A stretch of DNA of 18,698 bases from Treponema sp. (GCA_016290335.1 JAEETM010000067.1:1-18698), one strand, 5' to 3'. Counted from the stretch's first letter, positions 1 through 7,111 are shown. The notes: generated from the letters alone by a model not told the origin. Program-made: numbers and translations.

Positions 1-1
1 C

Positions 2-79
2 ACCGGCCGCTACCAGCGGATCACCCGGGAACGGAAGGAGAAGATGGAACGGCTGCTGGGGATCGGGAAGACTGAGTAA
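2..79 (+). CDS. 3' end of an unknown gene (truncated by window start)
   Basis: An open frame runs in from the left edge and stops at TAA 77-79, giving 25 residues rich in Arg, Lys and Glu and ending LLGIGKTE. The sequence shows only a charged, probably helical C-terminus, so no family can be named. It is followed 16 bases later by a strong hairpin. Frame 1 is also open to 75, but its translation looks less protein-like. Being a real gene is plausible from composition and position only. Confidence 0.4.
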   Translation, partial: TGRYQRITRERKEKMERLLGIGKTE

Positions 80-95
80 ATGAGGCAAAACAAAA

Positions 96-118
96 GGACT
101 CTGCGTCTCGCAGAGTCC
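96..118. terminator. Hairpin after the left-edge gene
   Basis: A perfect 10-bp stem (GGACTCTGCG at 96-105 with its complement at 109-118) closes a 3-base loop. The plus strand has no T-run after it, but the A-rich stretch just before it becomes TTTTG on the minus strand. It would therefore terminate better leftward, or act as a weak bidirectional terminator. Confidence 0.5.
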
Positions 119-218
119 CCGTGACCTGCCCCCGTTTTATGTACCACGGGGAAATTTAGTATAGCTGCAATAATCAAAATGTTTGCGCATATGCAATCTG
201 CGGACTCCGTCGGACGGT

Positions 219-239
219 TTTGCGGAGCAAAACGGACGC
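219..239 (+). repeat. IS21 left inner inverted repeat
   Basis: The sequence GCAAAACGGACGC at 227-239 is the exact reverse complement of 2708-2720. Extended leftward the match covers about 21 bases with one mismatch. The arm is itself self-complementary (GTTTTGC, GGA, GCAAAAC at 217-233), so it can form a stem-loop. IS21 elements usually carry several transposase-binding repeats at each end, and this fits one of them. Confidence 0.65.
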
Positions 240-340
240 GATGCGGAGCGAGCGGACTGATTTAATATAAAAACTGTTTCTTATTTCCTATAATAATTAC
301 AGCCATCGAAAGATGGAAATAAATTATTATGGGAGGAAAC

Positions 341-1960
341 ATGTTAGACTACAAAAACATCATTATTAAGCGCTATGCGCTGGGTCTTAGCTTCAAGCAG
401 CTGGCGGAAGAGTTTCACGCCAGCAAATCCGGGGTAAATGATTTTATCCGCGCTTTTGAAAGATGCGAAAAACTTTCGTATCCTTTGCCGGAAGGCATAA
501 CCAACTATGCCATTGCCGAGCTCGTATATGGACATGCACCCGGCAGTAACGGACGCAGCGCTGGTTATGAACAGCCAAACTATGAGTGGGTGTTCCAACA
601 GATAACAGAACGAAAGAACATGACGCTCGTGTATCTGTGGAACCGTTACCGGAAAGATTGTATCGCCAGGGAAGCAAAGCCCTACCAGTACCGGCAATTC
701 TGTGAAAATTATGCCCGATGGTGTGAAGAGAATTACGAGACAATCCATATACAGGCAGTAATCGGACAGAAGATGGAAGTAGATTTTGCCGGAAAGACGT
801 TCCAACTGATTGACAAAGTGACCGGCGAAACAACTACGATTGTAGTGTTTGTGGCCATCCTTCCTTATTCCCAGTATATCTATGCAGAGGGAATGACGTC
901 TACCCGTGAACCCCAATGGATTATGGCCAACAACCATGCGTTAGAATATTTTGGCGGGGTTCCTCCCATTGTGGTCTGCGATAACTGCAAGCAGGCTGTA
1001 ATTGCAAACCGTGACTGGATAGATCCGGATTTGAACAAGGATTATGCGGAATGGGCTGAGCACAACCACACGGTGATCTTTCCCGCAAAAGTAAGAAAGC
1101 CAAAATATAAGAGCAGCGTGGAGAACGCGGTCGGCATCCTTGAAAAAGGATTCTTCCATGATTTGGAAGAGAACCGTTATTTTAGCATGGAACAGTTCAA
1201 CAAGGATCTTTGGAAAAAATTAGATGAACTGAACCACAGTAATTTCAAGAAGAAAGGCTATAGCCGGTATGATTTATGGAAAGAAGAGAAGCTGGAATTA
1301 ATGCCGCTTCCTTCTGTATCTTACGAATATATGGAACGGAAAATGGCAAAGGTATCTGCCGATTTCCACGTGCGCTTTGACAATGCATATTACAGTGTGG
1401 ACAAAGCATTTCTGCATAAGAACGTTATGATTGCTGCCACATCGGATACGGTAACCATCTATTCCATGAAAGGCGAAAAGATTGTCTGTTGGAAGCGGGC
1501 TTCCCGCAAAGGGGAATGGCTGACCGATCCAACCCATCTTCCGGCTTCCTATAAACAGATGTCGGAATGGAATGCGCCGTACTTTACCAGAAAGGCCATG
1601 ACGGTAGGCCCTTATACGGTAAAAGTAATTGAGCGTGTTCTGAAAAGCAGGGAACATGAAGTACAAACCTACCGTTTATGCATGGGTATCCTGAACTTTA
1701 CAAAAAAGTACAGCAAACTGGCGCTGGAGGACTGTTGCAAAACCGCTGTTGAAACCAACCATATCTCGTATTCGTTTATTAAGAACTCAATTGCGGCCGT
1801 AGCCGATGAAATCGGAACAGCCGGTTTTAATACAAAAGTAAATGAGGAACGCAACAAAGGTGCGTTTATAATGAATCCGCATGCCGGTGACATTGAGCGC
1901 CTTCTTTCGAAGAGCAGTATGCTCGCCGGAAAGGAGGCTGGCAACAATGAAAAGGAATAA
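341..1960 (+). CDS. istA: IS21 family transposase IstA
   Basis: This DDE-type transposase catalyses strand transfer of the IS21 element. From the second Met the protein is 539 residues. An N-terminal helix-turn-helix region (LSFKQLAEEFHASKSGV, residues about 16-32) would bind the ends. The integrase-type core shows the expected acids: Asp in VDFAG (about 148), Asp in VVCDN (about 214) and Glu in SVENAVG (about 261). I chose the ATG at 341 because GGGAGG ends four bases before it; an in-frame ATG at 329 has no ribosome site. The end overlaps istB, which has its own AAGGAGG inside istA. Length and motifs match the family. Confidence 0.93.
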   Translation: MLDYKNIIIKRYALGLSFKQLAEEFHASKSGVNDFIRAFERCEKLSYPLPEGITNYAIAELVYGHAPGSNGRSAGYEQPNYEWVFQQITERKNMTLVYLWNRYRKDCIAREAKPYQYRQFCENYARWCEENYETIHIQAVIGQKMEVDFAGKTFQLIDKVTGETTTIVVFVAILPYSQYIYAEGMTSTREPQWIMANNHALEYFGGVPPIVVCDNCKQAVIANRDWIDPDLNKDYAEWAEHNHTVIFPAKVRKPKYKSSVENAVGILEKGFFHDLEENRYFSMEQFNKDLWKKLDELNHSNFKKKGYSRYDLWKEEKLELMPLPSVSYEYMERKMAKVSADFHVRFDNAYYSVDKAFLHKNVMIAATSDTVTIYSMKGEKIVCWKRASRKGEWLTDPTHLPASYKQMSEWNAPYFTRKAMTVGPYTVKVIERVLKSREHEVQTYRLCMGILNFTKKYSKLALEDCCKTAVETNHISYSFIKNSIAAVADEIGTAGFNTKVNEERNKGAFIMNPHAGDIERLLSKSSMLAGKEAGNNEKE

Positions 1961-2684
1961 CCGGATTGAGGGATTGGTAGAACAGCTTCATGAACTGAAA
2001 CTTCCCCTGATGGCATCCGCCTTAGAGAAACTTTATGGAAACAAAGTTTTTGATACGATAGACCGGGTAGAAATGCTGGAAGAATTGGTTGGACCGGAAT
2101 ACCAGGAAAAGATATCCAACGCGTTTCGTAACCGGCTCAGCCGGGCACATCTTTCCGGATGTCCGCAGACCATTGATAATTGTAAAGATTCCGCTGAACG
2201 AGTGTATCTTCCGACAGAGATAACAGCAACGTTGTCTTCGTTGGATTTCGTAAAAGATGGTTTGAATATCTGCATTCTGGGGCCTTCTGACAGTGGAAAG
2301 TCCTACCTGGCTAAAGCGCTCGGAATACAGGCCTGTATGAAATTTCGCACGGCCTATTACCACTGCGAAGAATTCCTGGAAACGATGGTAGCCTTAAAAC
2401 AGACGGACTATCTCAAGTACCAGAAAAAAATCCGTTTCCATATGAAATTGGATCTGTTGATACTGGATGATTTTCTTTTGCACACCTTAACCGATGAGCG
2501 AGAAGTAAAAGTGCTGTTTGAGGTTATGGAAAAGCGCAGCGAATTATCCAAATCCACGATTATATGTTCCCAACGGGAACCTAACAGTTGGGCATCCATG
2601 ATTTTGAATGACGAGGTTTCCGCCAATTCGATAATGAAACGTGCCACAAAGCATTACACGGTGGTAATTAAACCACAAGAGTAA
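1947..2684 (+). CDS. istB: IS21 family helper ATPase IstB
   Basis: IstB is the AAA+ ATPase that loads and stimulates the IstA transposase on target DNA. The 245-residue protein has a Walker A motif GPSDSGKS, a Walker B LLILDDF and the C-terminal KRATKHYTV tail usual for the family. Walker A has Asp where most homologues have Gly (GPPGTGKT type); the essential GKS is intact, so ATP binding should be kept. The start at 1947 is set by AAGGAGG at 1931-1937 and gives a 14-base overlap with istA, implying translational coupling. An in-frame ATG at 1881 would add 22 residues unlike the family. Confidence 0.92.
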   Translation: MKRNNRIEGLVEQLHELKLPLMASALEKLYGNKVFDTIDRVEMLEELVGPEYQEKISNAFRNRLSRAHLSGCPQTIDNCKDSAERVYLPTEITATLSSLDFVKDGLNICILGPSDSGKSYLAKALGIQACMKFRTAYYHCEEFLETMVALKQTDYLKYQKKIRFHMKLDLLILDDFLLHTLTDEREVKVLFEVMEKRSELSKSTIICSQREPNSWASMILNDEVSANSIMKRATKHYTVVIKPQE

Positions 2685-2707
2685 GAGGGAATTTTATGTG
2701 TTTTAGG

Positions 2708-2728
2708 GCGTCCGTTTTGCTTCGCAAA
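2708..2728 (-). repeat. IS21 right inner inverted repeat
   Basis: This is the reverse complement of the left inner repeat, including the perfect 13-base GCGTCCGTTTTGC at 2708-2720. It lies 23 bases after the istB stop. Between here and the outer repeat at 2765-2776, shorter GTCCG-type units recur, like the repeated units on the left side. The 2777-2899 stretch beyond has no gene I can support. Confidence 0.6.
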
Positions 2729-2899
2729 GCGTCCGCTCTGAAACGCATCGACGTCCGTTACGGACCGCAGAATGCACTTGGGATAATAGCTTTTATGTTC
2801 CATTACATATACATACTTTTCACGCATTATGCCGCTGATTTTTTCCGGCGGCGGGTTAAGCTCTTCCTCAACTGATATATCCCTGTTAATGGTATTGCA

Positions 2900-3277
2900 T
2901 TATTCCCCAAACTCTCTCCGGAAGAAATCCAGTACCGGGGCCAGGTTGTCGCAGATTTCCTCCTGCAGGTACGCCACCCCGGCGCTGCCGGCCTTTTCGC
3001 TGCCGGCCGTCCCGATTACTTCCTCCAGATAATCCATATAGACCGTCGTCATAAAGATATGCAGGTGCTTCTGCACAAGTTCCCTGCTCTCTTCGTCTTC
3101 CGTACTTTCGAGAAGGATACGGAAATTCGCGGCGCAATACTGGAGGTTAATCAGCGCGTCCATTTTTTCAAACAAACGCCAGGCCGTCACCAGGTCGTTC
3201 CCGCCTGCGGTCCGAATCTCATTTCCGGCGAGCTTTTTCAGATCCTCATATACCGCCGTAATCTGCCGGTTGTTCAT
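2900..3277 (-). CDS. Unknown 125-residue protein
   Basis: I do not recognise the family. The protein begins MNNRQITAVYEDLKK and looks mostly helical and acidic, with no signal peptide or membrane segment and two Cys in the middle. The start at 3277 is chosen because GGAGGGGG lies six bases upstream; a longer frame starting at 3337 is in the reading space of the neighbour. Its ATG overlaps the TGA of the upstream gene (ATGA), so the two are translationally coupled and probably work together. The IS21 right end lies about 120 bases downstream. Confidence 0.7.
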   Translation of the reverse strand: MNNRQITAVYEDLKKLAGNEIRTAGGNDLVTAWRLFEKMDALINLQYCAANFRILLESTEDEESRELVQKHLHIFMTTVYMDYLEEVIGTAGSEKAGSAGVAYLQEEICDNLAPVLDFFRREFGE

Positions 3278-3447
3278 TCCGCCCCCTCCTTCTCCGTTGA
3301 CTTTCTTTCCTGTAACTCTTTTTGCTTCCGCGTCCACTTGTTGATCCCCAGCAGTTTATGACGCCGGGGCCCGTAACGCTTTTTGAACTTTTGTGATTCA
3401 CGCTTTTCGGATTTTAACATGGCCTGCCCCCCATTCAAAACGTTCAT
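3274..3447 (-). CDS. Unknown small basic protein, coupled to the next gene
   Basis: The protein has about 57 residues and is very rich in Lys and Arg (for example KRYGPRRHKLL and RKQKELQERK), so it may bind nucleic acid; this is inferred from charge only. Two starts are possible: 3447 (AGAGG just upstream) or 3420, where MLKSEKRESQ is preceded by GGGGGGCAGG. The second has the stronger ribosome site and would give 48 residues. The stop overlaps the start of the next gene as ATGA. No family recognised. Confidence 0.55.
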   Translation of the reverse strand: MNVLNGGQAMLKSEKRESQKFKKRYGPRRHKLLGINKWTRKQKELQERKSTEKEGAE

Positions 3448-3507
3448 GATCCTCTGCAGCCGTTTCGTTAAACACCGACTTAAAACCAACTTACTTTATG
3501 TAAATTA

Positions 3508-3541
3508 TAACAAAACAGCCGCGGAAAATAAATTCCACGGC
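3508..3541 (-). repeat. Hairpin repeat copy 1 (likely terminator of the 3621 precursor gene)
   Basis: The stem is GCCGCGGAA at 3518-3526 with TTCCACGGC at 3533-3541. On the minus strand its single odd pair becomes G-U, and the hairpin is followed by TGTTTTGTTATAA, a fair U-tract. It lies 80 bases after the stop of the Nif11-type gene that ends at 3621. It shares the ACAGCCG core with seven more copies in the window. Confidence 0.75.
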
Positions 3542-3620
3542 CGCCGGGAAATCAGAAACCTGTTATATTCTCTTTCGTGTTACAGCACAGGCCGGACTGA
3601 CGGTTCCGGCGCGCCGCACT

Positions 3621-3857
3621 TTACATATGCCAGGAGCAGCCGTCAACCGCCCAGCAGGTTTCAATGCCGCCCGCTATTTTTTTCAGCTTCTCGCTGTCAA
3701 GCTCCATATCGGAAATTTCCGCAAAATAGGCTTCCGCTTCCTCTTTTGTGATGTCATAGCCTTCCGCCTTAGCAAGCTCCATCAGCTCACCGGCAGTCTT
3801 GCACTGCACGGCTTTCACAATTTGCTCTTTTGTGAGTTCTTTTTTGTTGATTGGCAT
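3621..3857 (-). CDS. Nif11-like leader RiPP precursor A
   Basis: The 78-residue protein has the Nif11-type leader shared by seven genes here: MPINKKELTKEQI, then a conserved QCKTA and an acidic helical part ending KKIAGG. The double Gly is the usual cleavage site for a C39-type peptidase transporter. The predicted core is IETCWAVDGCSWHM: 14 residues with two Cys five residues apart and two Trp. It follows GGGGGGAA at a good distance. Known of the family: such peptides are modified by separate enzymes guided by the leader. No modifying enzyme is nearby; the neighbour upstream is threonine synthase. Confidence 0.87.
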   Translation of the reverse strand: MPINKKELTKEQIVKAVQCKTAGELMELAKAEGYDITKEEAEAYFAEISDMELDSEKLKKIAGGIETCWAVDGCSWHM

Positions 3858-4002
3858 AACAATTCCCCCCTTGCAATCTAACTAAAACAGCAGAGACCGT
3901 TCTTTTTTATAATAATACCATAAGCAAATATAAAATTTGTCTTTAAAACAGAAACTTTTTTATTAATCATGATGATTTTCTATATTATGTATTATTATAA
4001 AA

Positions 4003-4037
4003 CAACAGCCGCGGAAGTTGAATTTCCACGGCTGTTG
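4003..4037 (-). repeat. Hairpin repeat copy 2 (terminator of thrC)
   Basis: CAACAGCCGCGGAA at 4003-4016 pairs with TTCCACGGCTGTTG at 4024-4037 around a 7-base loop. On the minus strand it is followed by TTTTATAATAATA, so it would end transcription of the gene stopping at 4071. The bases right of it (AATCGTTTACAGTG) resemble the tail found next to copies 3, 6 and 7. Confidence 0.78.
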
Positions 4038-4070
4038 AATCGTTTACAGTGGTAAATATATGAACTTGTA

Positions 4071-5171
4071 TCAGTGATCTGACTTGAGTCCGGCGCCACA
4101 CATGGTAATCAGGCTGTCCGGCGTCCTGCCGTGAAGCTGGCAGTATTTCAGGTACGCCGCGTAGTTGCCCGCCGTGGTGTGCTCGCAGTAAATGCCTTTG
4201 GCCGCCAGCGTGGCACGGGCCGGCAGAATCGTTTCTTCCGGAATCTCCACGATTTCCATATCGTATTTATAAATCTTTTCCAGAATTTCCTCACCACGCA
4301 TGGGCTGGCCGATGGCAATGCCTTCCGCCAGCGTCGGCTCCGGCGTTACCGCGGCCGGCACTTTCAGCCCCTGCCGTTTCGCTTCCGCAAAGGGCGCACA
4401 GTGTTCGCTCTGGATGGCGATCACATTAGGCATTTCGGGAACCACGCCGCTGGCCACAAGGTGCTCCAGGCCAAAGACCCCGCCCAGGAACAGGGTCCCG
4501 TTCCCCAACGGAATGAAAATGTTCCGGGGGATCCGGTGCAGCTGCTCGTAAATTTCATAAATGTAGGTTTTCGTTCCTTCATAAAAGAACGGGTTGTACA
4601 CATGGTTCGCGTAATACTTTCCTTCTTCCGTTACCTTCGCCCTGCACACATCCGCGCAGTGGTCGCGGGAACCGGGCACCACATTGGCCACGGCCCCGTG
4701 GGCCTTAATCATGTCGATTTTTTTCGGCGACGTCCCTTCCGGAACAAAAATCTCGCAGTGGATACCCACGCGCCCGCAGTAGGCCGCCACGCTGTTGCCC
4801 GCGTTGCCGCTGGAATCCTGCACCACATCCGTCACGCCGATGGACTTGCAGTGGGAAATCAGGACCGCCGCGCCCCGGTCTTTAAAAGACAGTGTCGGCA
4901 TGAAATAATCCATCTTCAGCATCAGGTCTTCGTCAAAGGGAACGATGGGCGTCATGCCTTCGCCCATGGTGACGGTTTTCCACGTTTCGTCCGCCAGGGG
5001 CATAAAGGCACGGTAACGGAAGATGCTCCATTCGTCCTTATCGATCAGCGCCTCGTCAAACTTTGGCAGTTCATACTGCAGCTTCCACAGGCCGCCGCAT
5101 TCGCATTTCGGCGCCCGCGTCGTTACGTCTTCCACTTTTCCGCATTTCGTGCAAACATACTTTACTTTCAT
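4071..5171 (-). CDS. thrC: Threonine synthase-like PLP enzyme
   Basis: Threonine synthase makes threonine from O-phosphohomoserine using pyridoxal phosphate, in the cytoplasm. The 366-residue protein starts with a small zinc-ribbon-like segment (CTKCG, then CECG), typical of this family. It then shows the PLP lysine in LSFKDRGA, the cofactor-contact loop DSSGNAGNS and the phosphate-binding loop PLGNGTLFLGG. Start: ATG at 5171 after GGGGGGAC. It appears monocistronic, with the repeat hairpin at 4003-4037 as terminator. Its position between two sets of peptide precursors seems incidental. A related PLP enzyme (such as cysteate synthase) cannot be excluded by motifs alone. Confidence 0.85.
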   Translation of the reverse strand: MKVKYVCTKCGKVEDVTTRAPKCECGGLWKLQYELPKFDEALIDKDEWSIFRYRAFMPLADETWKTVTMGEGMTPIVPFDEDLMLKMDYFMPTLSFKDRGAAVLISHCKSIGVTDVVQDSSGNAGNSVAAYCGRVGIHCEIFVPEGTSPKKIDMIKAHGAVANVVPGSRDHCADVCRAKVTEEGKYYANHVYNPFFYEGTKTYIYEIYEQLHRIPRNIFIPLGNGTLFLGGVFGLEHLVASGVVPEMPNVIAIQSEHCAPFAEAKRQGLKVPAAVTPEPTLAEGIAIGQPMRGEEILEKIYKYDMEIVEIPEETILPARATLAAKGIYCEHTTAGNYAAYLKYCQLHGRTPDSLITMCGAGLKSDH

Positions 5172-5257
5172 ACTGTCCCCCCGTCATCACGCAAATCATT
5201 ACTATCAAGAATTATAAATTGTATCCGGAAACCATTGTTTTCTTACTATTGTAACAA

Positions 5258-5285
5258 AACAGCCGCAGAAAAATCTACGGCTGTT
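5258..5285 (-). repeat. Hairpin repeat copy 3 (terminator of the 5843-5581-5325 peptide operon)
   Basis: A 12-bp stem AACAGCCGCAGA / TCTACGGCTGTT closes an AAAA loop. On the minus strand it is followed by TTGTTACAATA. It sits 40 bases past the stop at 5325. The tail AAATCATTTACTGTACAAAATTG to its right is shared with copies 6 and 7. Confidence 0.78.
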
Positions 5286-5324
5286 AAATCATTTACTGTA
5301 CAAAATTGGTATTTTTCGATTATT

Positions 5325-5555
5325 CTATCGTTTCGGCCGCCGGGCATCATAAGGACCGGTGCCGCCGGCGATAGCCTGCAGCTTTTCCCCGTCCAGCGCG
5401 TAATCGGCCAGTTCCGCCATGTACGCTTCGGCTTCGGCTTTGGTTATCTCATAGCCCCCGGCCTTCGCCAGCGCTATCAGTTCGTCGGCAGTTTTGCACT
5501 GCATGGCCGCCTTGATCATTTCACTCGTCAGCTCGCTCTTTTCAATTTTTGCCAT
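5325..5555 (-). CDS. Nif11-like leader RiPP precursor B (no Cys in core)
   Basis: The 76-residue protein has the same leader family (MQCKTADELIALAK, ending LQAIAGG) but starts MAKIEKSEL rather than MPINKKEL. The predicted core TGPYDARRPKR has no Cys, one Thr and four basic residues. It therefore cannot form thioether rings and would need another kind of modification, or has lost its function. The ribosome site GGAGG lies before ATG 5555. It is the last gene of a three-gene run with even 25-base gaps, and its DNA is nearly identical to gene C across the leader, indicating recent duplication. Confidence 0.83.
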   Translation of the reverse strand: MAKIEKSELTSEMIKAAMQCKTADELIALAKAGGYEITKAEAEAYMAELADYALDGEKLQAIAGGTGPYDARRPKR

Positions 5556-5580
5556 CGTAAAAACCTCCGTTCAGCCCTTA

Positions 5581-5817
5581 TTAATTTTCAAAGCAGTAGT
5601 CTTTGGGGCAGTCCGGATAGCACCCGCCGCCTGCTACTTTCTTCAGTTGCTTATCGTCCAGTTCCACATCGGCCAGCTCCGCCAGGTACGCTTCCGCTTC
5701 CTCTTTGGTTATCTCATAGCCCCCGGCCTTCGCCAGCGCTATCAGTTCGTCGGCAGTTTTGCACTGCATGGCCTTCATGATTTGTTCTTTTGTGAGTTCC
5801 TTTTTGTTGATTGGCAT
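5581..5817 (-). CDS. Nif11-like leader RiPP precursor C
   Basis: The 78-residue precursor starts MPINKKELTKEQI and its leader ends LKKVAGG. The core GCYPDCPKDYCFEN has three Cys (C-x3-C-x4-C) and no Ser or Thr. Lanthionine rings, which need Ser or Thr, are therefore not possible within the core; other chemistry on Cys (sulfur-to-carbon thioether, disulfide or metal binding) is more likely. The GGAGGGGAACAT ribosome region is shared with precursors D, E and F. It is the middle gene of the 5843-5581-5325 run. Confidence 0.87.
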   Translation of the reverse strand: MPINKKELTKEQIMKAMQCKTADELIALAKAGGYEITKEEAEAYLAELADVELDDKQLKKVAGGGCYPDCPKDYCFEN

Positions 5818-5842
5818 AATGTTCCCCTCCCTTAAATTATAA

Positions 5843-6094
5843 TCAATACGGCGCGGAGTAATCCGGGCAAAAACTGGGACATTCTAAATCATTTCCGCAA
5901 AAACCGCCCGCAACACGTCTGACCTCTCCGTCTTTCAGCTCAAACTCCGACAGTTCGGCAAGGTACGCTTCGGCTTCTTCCTTAGTAATGTCAACGCCTT
6001 CCGATCTGGCATATACCATCAGCTCGTCAGCAGTCTTGCACTGCATCGCTTTTTCAATCTGTTCTTTTGTGAGTTCGTTTTTGTTGACCGGCAT
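5843..6094 (-). CDS. Nif11-like leader RiPP precursor D
   Basis: The 83-residue precursor has the leader MPVNKNELTKEQIEK, QCKTADEL and ends VRRVAGG. The predicted core FCGNDLECPSFCPDYSAPY has three Cys (C-x5-C-x3-C), four Pro or Gly turns and two Ser. It is the first gene of the three-precursor run; the gene upstream (6159-6392) is 64 bases away, with a hairpin terminator between them. No promoter is evident in that gap, so transcription may depend on read-through from the upstream gene. Confidence 0.87.
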   Translation of the reverse strand: MPVNKNELTKEQIEKAMQCKTADELMVYARSEGVDITKEEAEAYLAELSEFELKDGEVRRVAGGFCGNDLECPSFCPDYSAPY

Positions 6095-6125
6095 GATGTT
6101 CCCCTCCCCAAAAAAATTAATTTTT

Positions 6126-6153
6126 AACCCTGATGCGCAAACGCATCAGGGTT
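6126..6153 (-). terminator. Hairpin between the 6159 gene and the peptide operon
   Basis: AACCCTGATGCG at 6126-6137 pairs perfectly with CGCATCAGGGTT at 6142-6153 around a CAAA loop. The minus strand then reads TTAAAAATTAATTTTTTT, a U-rich tail slightly removed from the stem. It may end the 6159-6392 transcript or act as a partial terminator that sets how much of the peptide operon downstream is made. Confidence 0.7.
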
Positions 6154-6158
6154 TAAAC

Positions 6159-6392
6159 TCATTTAATTTCAACCGGAACAACAGCAAAGGAAACGCCGGA
6201 TGTTTCATCAAAAAACTTTACCATTTCCTCACCATCGCACCGGGCGATGAGTTCCTTGCAACGGGCAATTGCTTTGGCCTTATCGTTGTTCAACGCATCG
6301 GCATAAGCTTTTGCATCCGCTTCGCTTTTGAACGCGCAGTCAATTAATGTTTGCGATACATTAAAACTGCAGGTGATGATGTAAATGTTCAT
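6159..6392 (-). CDS. Unknown 77-residue protein upstream of the peptide operon
   Basis: I do not recognise the family. The protein begins MNIYIITCSFNVSQ and has a helical middle rich in Ala and Lys with two Cys in ARCKELIARCDG, and no signal peptide or GG leader. An AAGGAGAG ribosome site precedes ATG 6392, and a very good promoter lies at 6474-6502. Because it heads the transcript leading into three precursor genes, it might be a cognate small protein of the peptide system, but this rests on position alone. Confidence 0.68.
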   Translation of the reverse strand: MNIYIITCSFNVSQTLIDCAFKSEADAKAYADALNNDKAKAIARCKELIARCDGEEMVKFFDETSGVSFAVVPVEIK

Positions 6393-6473
6393 GGCTCTCC
6401 TTTCTTAGGGAAAATTAAAAGTTTAATCTCCTAACTATTTTAAAATCGTTTTAACACATTTCTGCGAATTTAC

Positions 6474-6502
6474 ATTATATATCTTTTTGTCTGCTTTTTC
6501 AA
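6474..6502 (-). promoter_or_regulatory. Sigma-70 type promoter for the 6159-6392 gene
   Basis: On the minus strand TTGAAA (6497-6502) and TATAAT (6474-6479) are separated by exactly 17 bases. The start codon at 6392 lies about 80 bases downstream, giving a leader of roughly 75 bases. It may also serve the peptide genes beyond. Confidence 0.7.
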
Positions 6503-6571
6503 GTTCTTCCACTTTCATATCCGGTGGTTAGCGGCGGAAATTTTAGCCACTCTGTTAAATGACGGTTTCCA

Positions 6572-6647
6572 TCATCCGGTATACGCGTCTTCCGCCGTAT
6601 TCTTAAAATTTTGTTTCCAACACTGTTATTCTGCACTCATGTTTCAT
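6572..6647 (-). pseudogene. Internally deleted copy of the TIGR04076-like gene
   Basis: The minus strand reads MKHECRITVLETK, the N-terminus of the intact gene at 7611-8021, then goes straight into the DNA of that gene's last 12 codons, out of frame, so translation stops after one more residue. The intact gene has 411 bases and this copy 76, so 335 are missing. The break falls in ATTTTGTTTCC here, against ATTCTGTTTTGCC and ATTTTGTTTCC at the two ends of the missing part in the intact copy, which suggests deletion between short near-repeats. The upstream DNA is also conserved up to the hairpin repeat. Confidence 0.85.
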
Positions 6648-6718
6648 TTTCCGATTCCTCCGCTACACAGGAATTTGTCTATTTACTCCATTAACATTGA
6701 TTTACTTGATTATAACAA

Positions 6719-6746
6719 AACAGCCGCAGAAAAATCTACGGCTGTT
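6719..6746 (-). repeat. Hairpin repeat copy 4 (likely terminator of precursor E)
   Basis: It has the same 12-bp stem and AAAA loop as copy 3, and TTTTGTTATAATC follows on the minus strand. It sits 57 bases after the stop at 6803. The roughly 60 bases to its left match those of copy 5 almost exactly, as part of the duplication that includes the deleted gene copy at 6572-6647. Confidence 0.78.
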
Positions 6747-6802
6747 GAAGAAAACACGAATTTACATGCCTTACAATTATAGTTTGTCATCTCTTATAAT
6801 TA

Positions 6803-7060
6803 TCATCCGGGATAAATATCATGTGGGCAATAATAAGGACATTCCGCATCGCACTTTGTATAGCACCCGCCGCCAGCTACATTTTTCAGTTCCTTACCGT
6901 CCAGTTCCACGTCGGCCAGTTCAGCCACGTACGCTTCCGCCTCTTCTTTAGTAATCACGTAGCCTTCGGCTTTTGCCAGCGCCATCAGTTCATCGGCAGT
7001 CTTGCACTGCATGGCCTTCATGATTTGCTCTTTTGTGATTTCGTTTTTGTTAATCGGCAT
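6803..7060 (-). CDS. Nif11-like leader RiPP precursor E
   Basis: The precursor of 85 residues starts at ATG 7060 after GAGGAGGGG; a longer frame from 7120 only adds leader DNA translation. The leader has MPINKNEITKEQI, QCKTADELMALAK and ends LKNVAGG. The core GCYTKCDAECPYYCPHDIYPG has four Cys at core positions 2, 6, 10 and 14, exactly every fourth residue, with a single Thr. Such spacing is unlikely by chance and suggests a regular ring pattern or a metal-binding or helical face. It has its own promoter candidate at 7112-7139 and terminator at 6719-6746. Confidence 0.88.
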   Translation of the reverse strand: MPINKNEITKEQIMKAMQCKTADELMALAKAEGYVITKEEAEAYVAELADVELDGKELKNVAGGGCYTKCDAECPYYCPHDIYPG

Positions 7061-7111
7061 GATGTTCCCCTCCTCAAAAAGAGTTGTTTTTAATGCCTCT
7101 TCTAAAAGCAT

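Larger units (their letters stand above)
192..2776 (+). mobile_element. IS21-family insertion sequence (istA-istB)
   Basis: Two overlapping genes, a DDE transposase (istA) and an AAA+ helper ATPase (istB), are the hallmark of IS21 elements. Inverted repeats flank them: TGCAATCTGCGG at 192-203 faces CCGCAGAATGCA at 2765-2776. A longer inner pair lies at about 219-239 and 2708-2728 and includes a perfect 13-base match. The exact ends are uncertain: similarity fades outside 192 and 2776, the true tips may lie near 180 and 2787, and I found no clear target-site duplication. Both genes are intact, so the element could be active. Confidence 0.8.

Noticed and set aside
344..1666. Several minus-strand open frames inside istA
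   Set aside because: They are shadows of the transposase with no ribosome sites and unlikely amino acid composition.
4131..5780. A long 549-residue plus-strand open frame
   Set aside because: It is the antisense shadow of threonine synthase and the peptide genes; its translation is rich in Arg, His and Phe with no domain, and it has no ribosome site.
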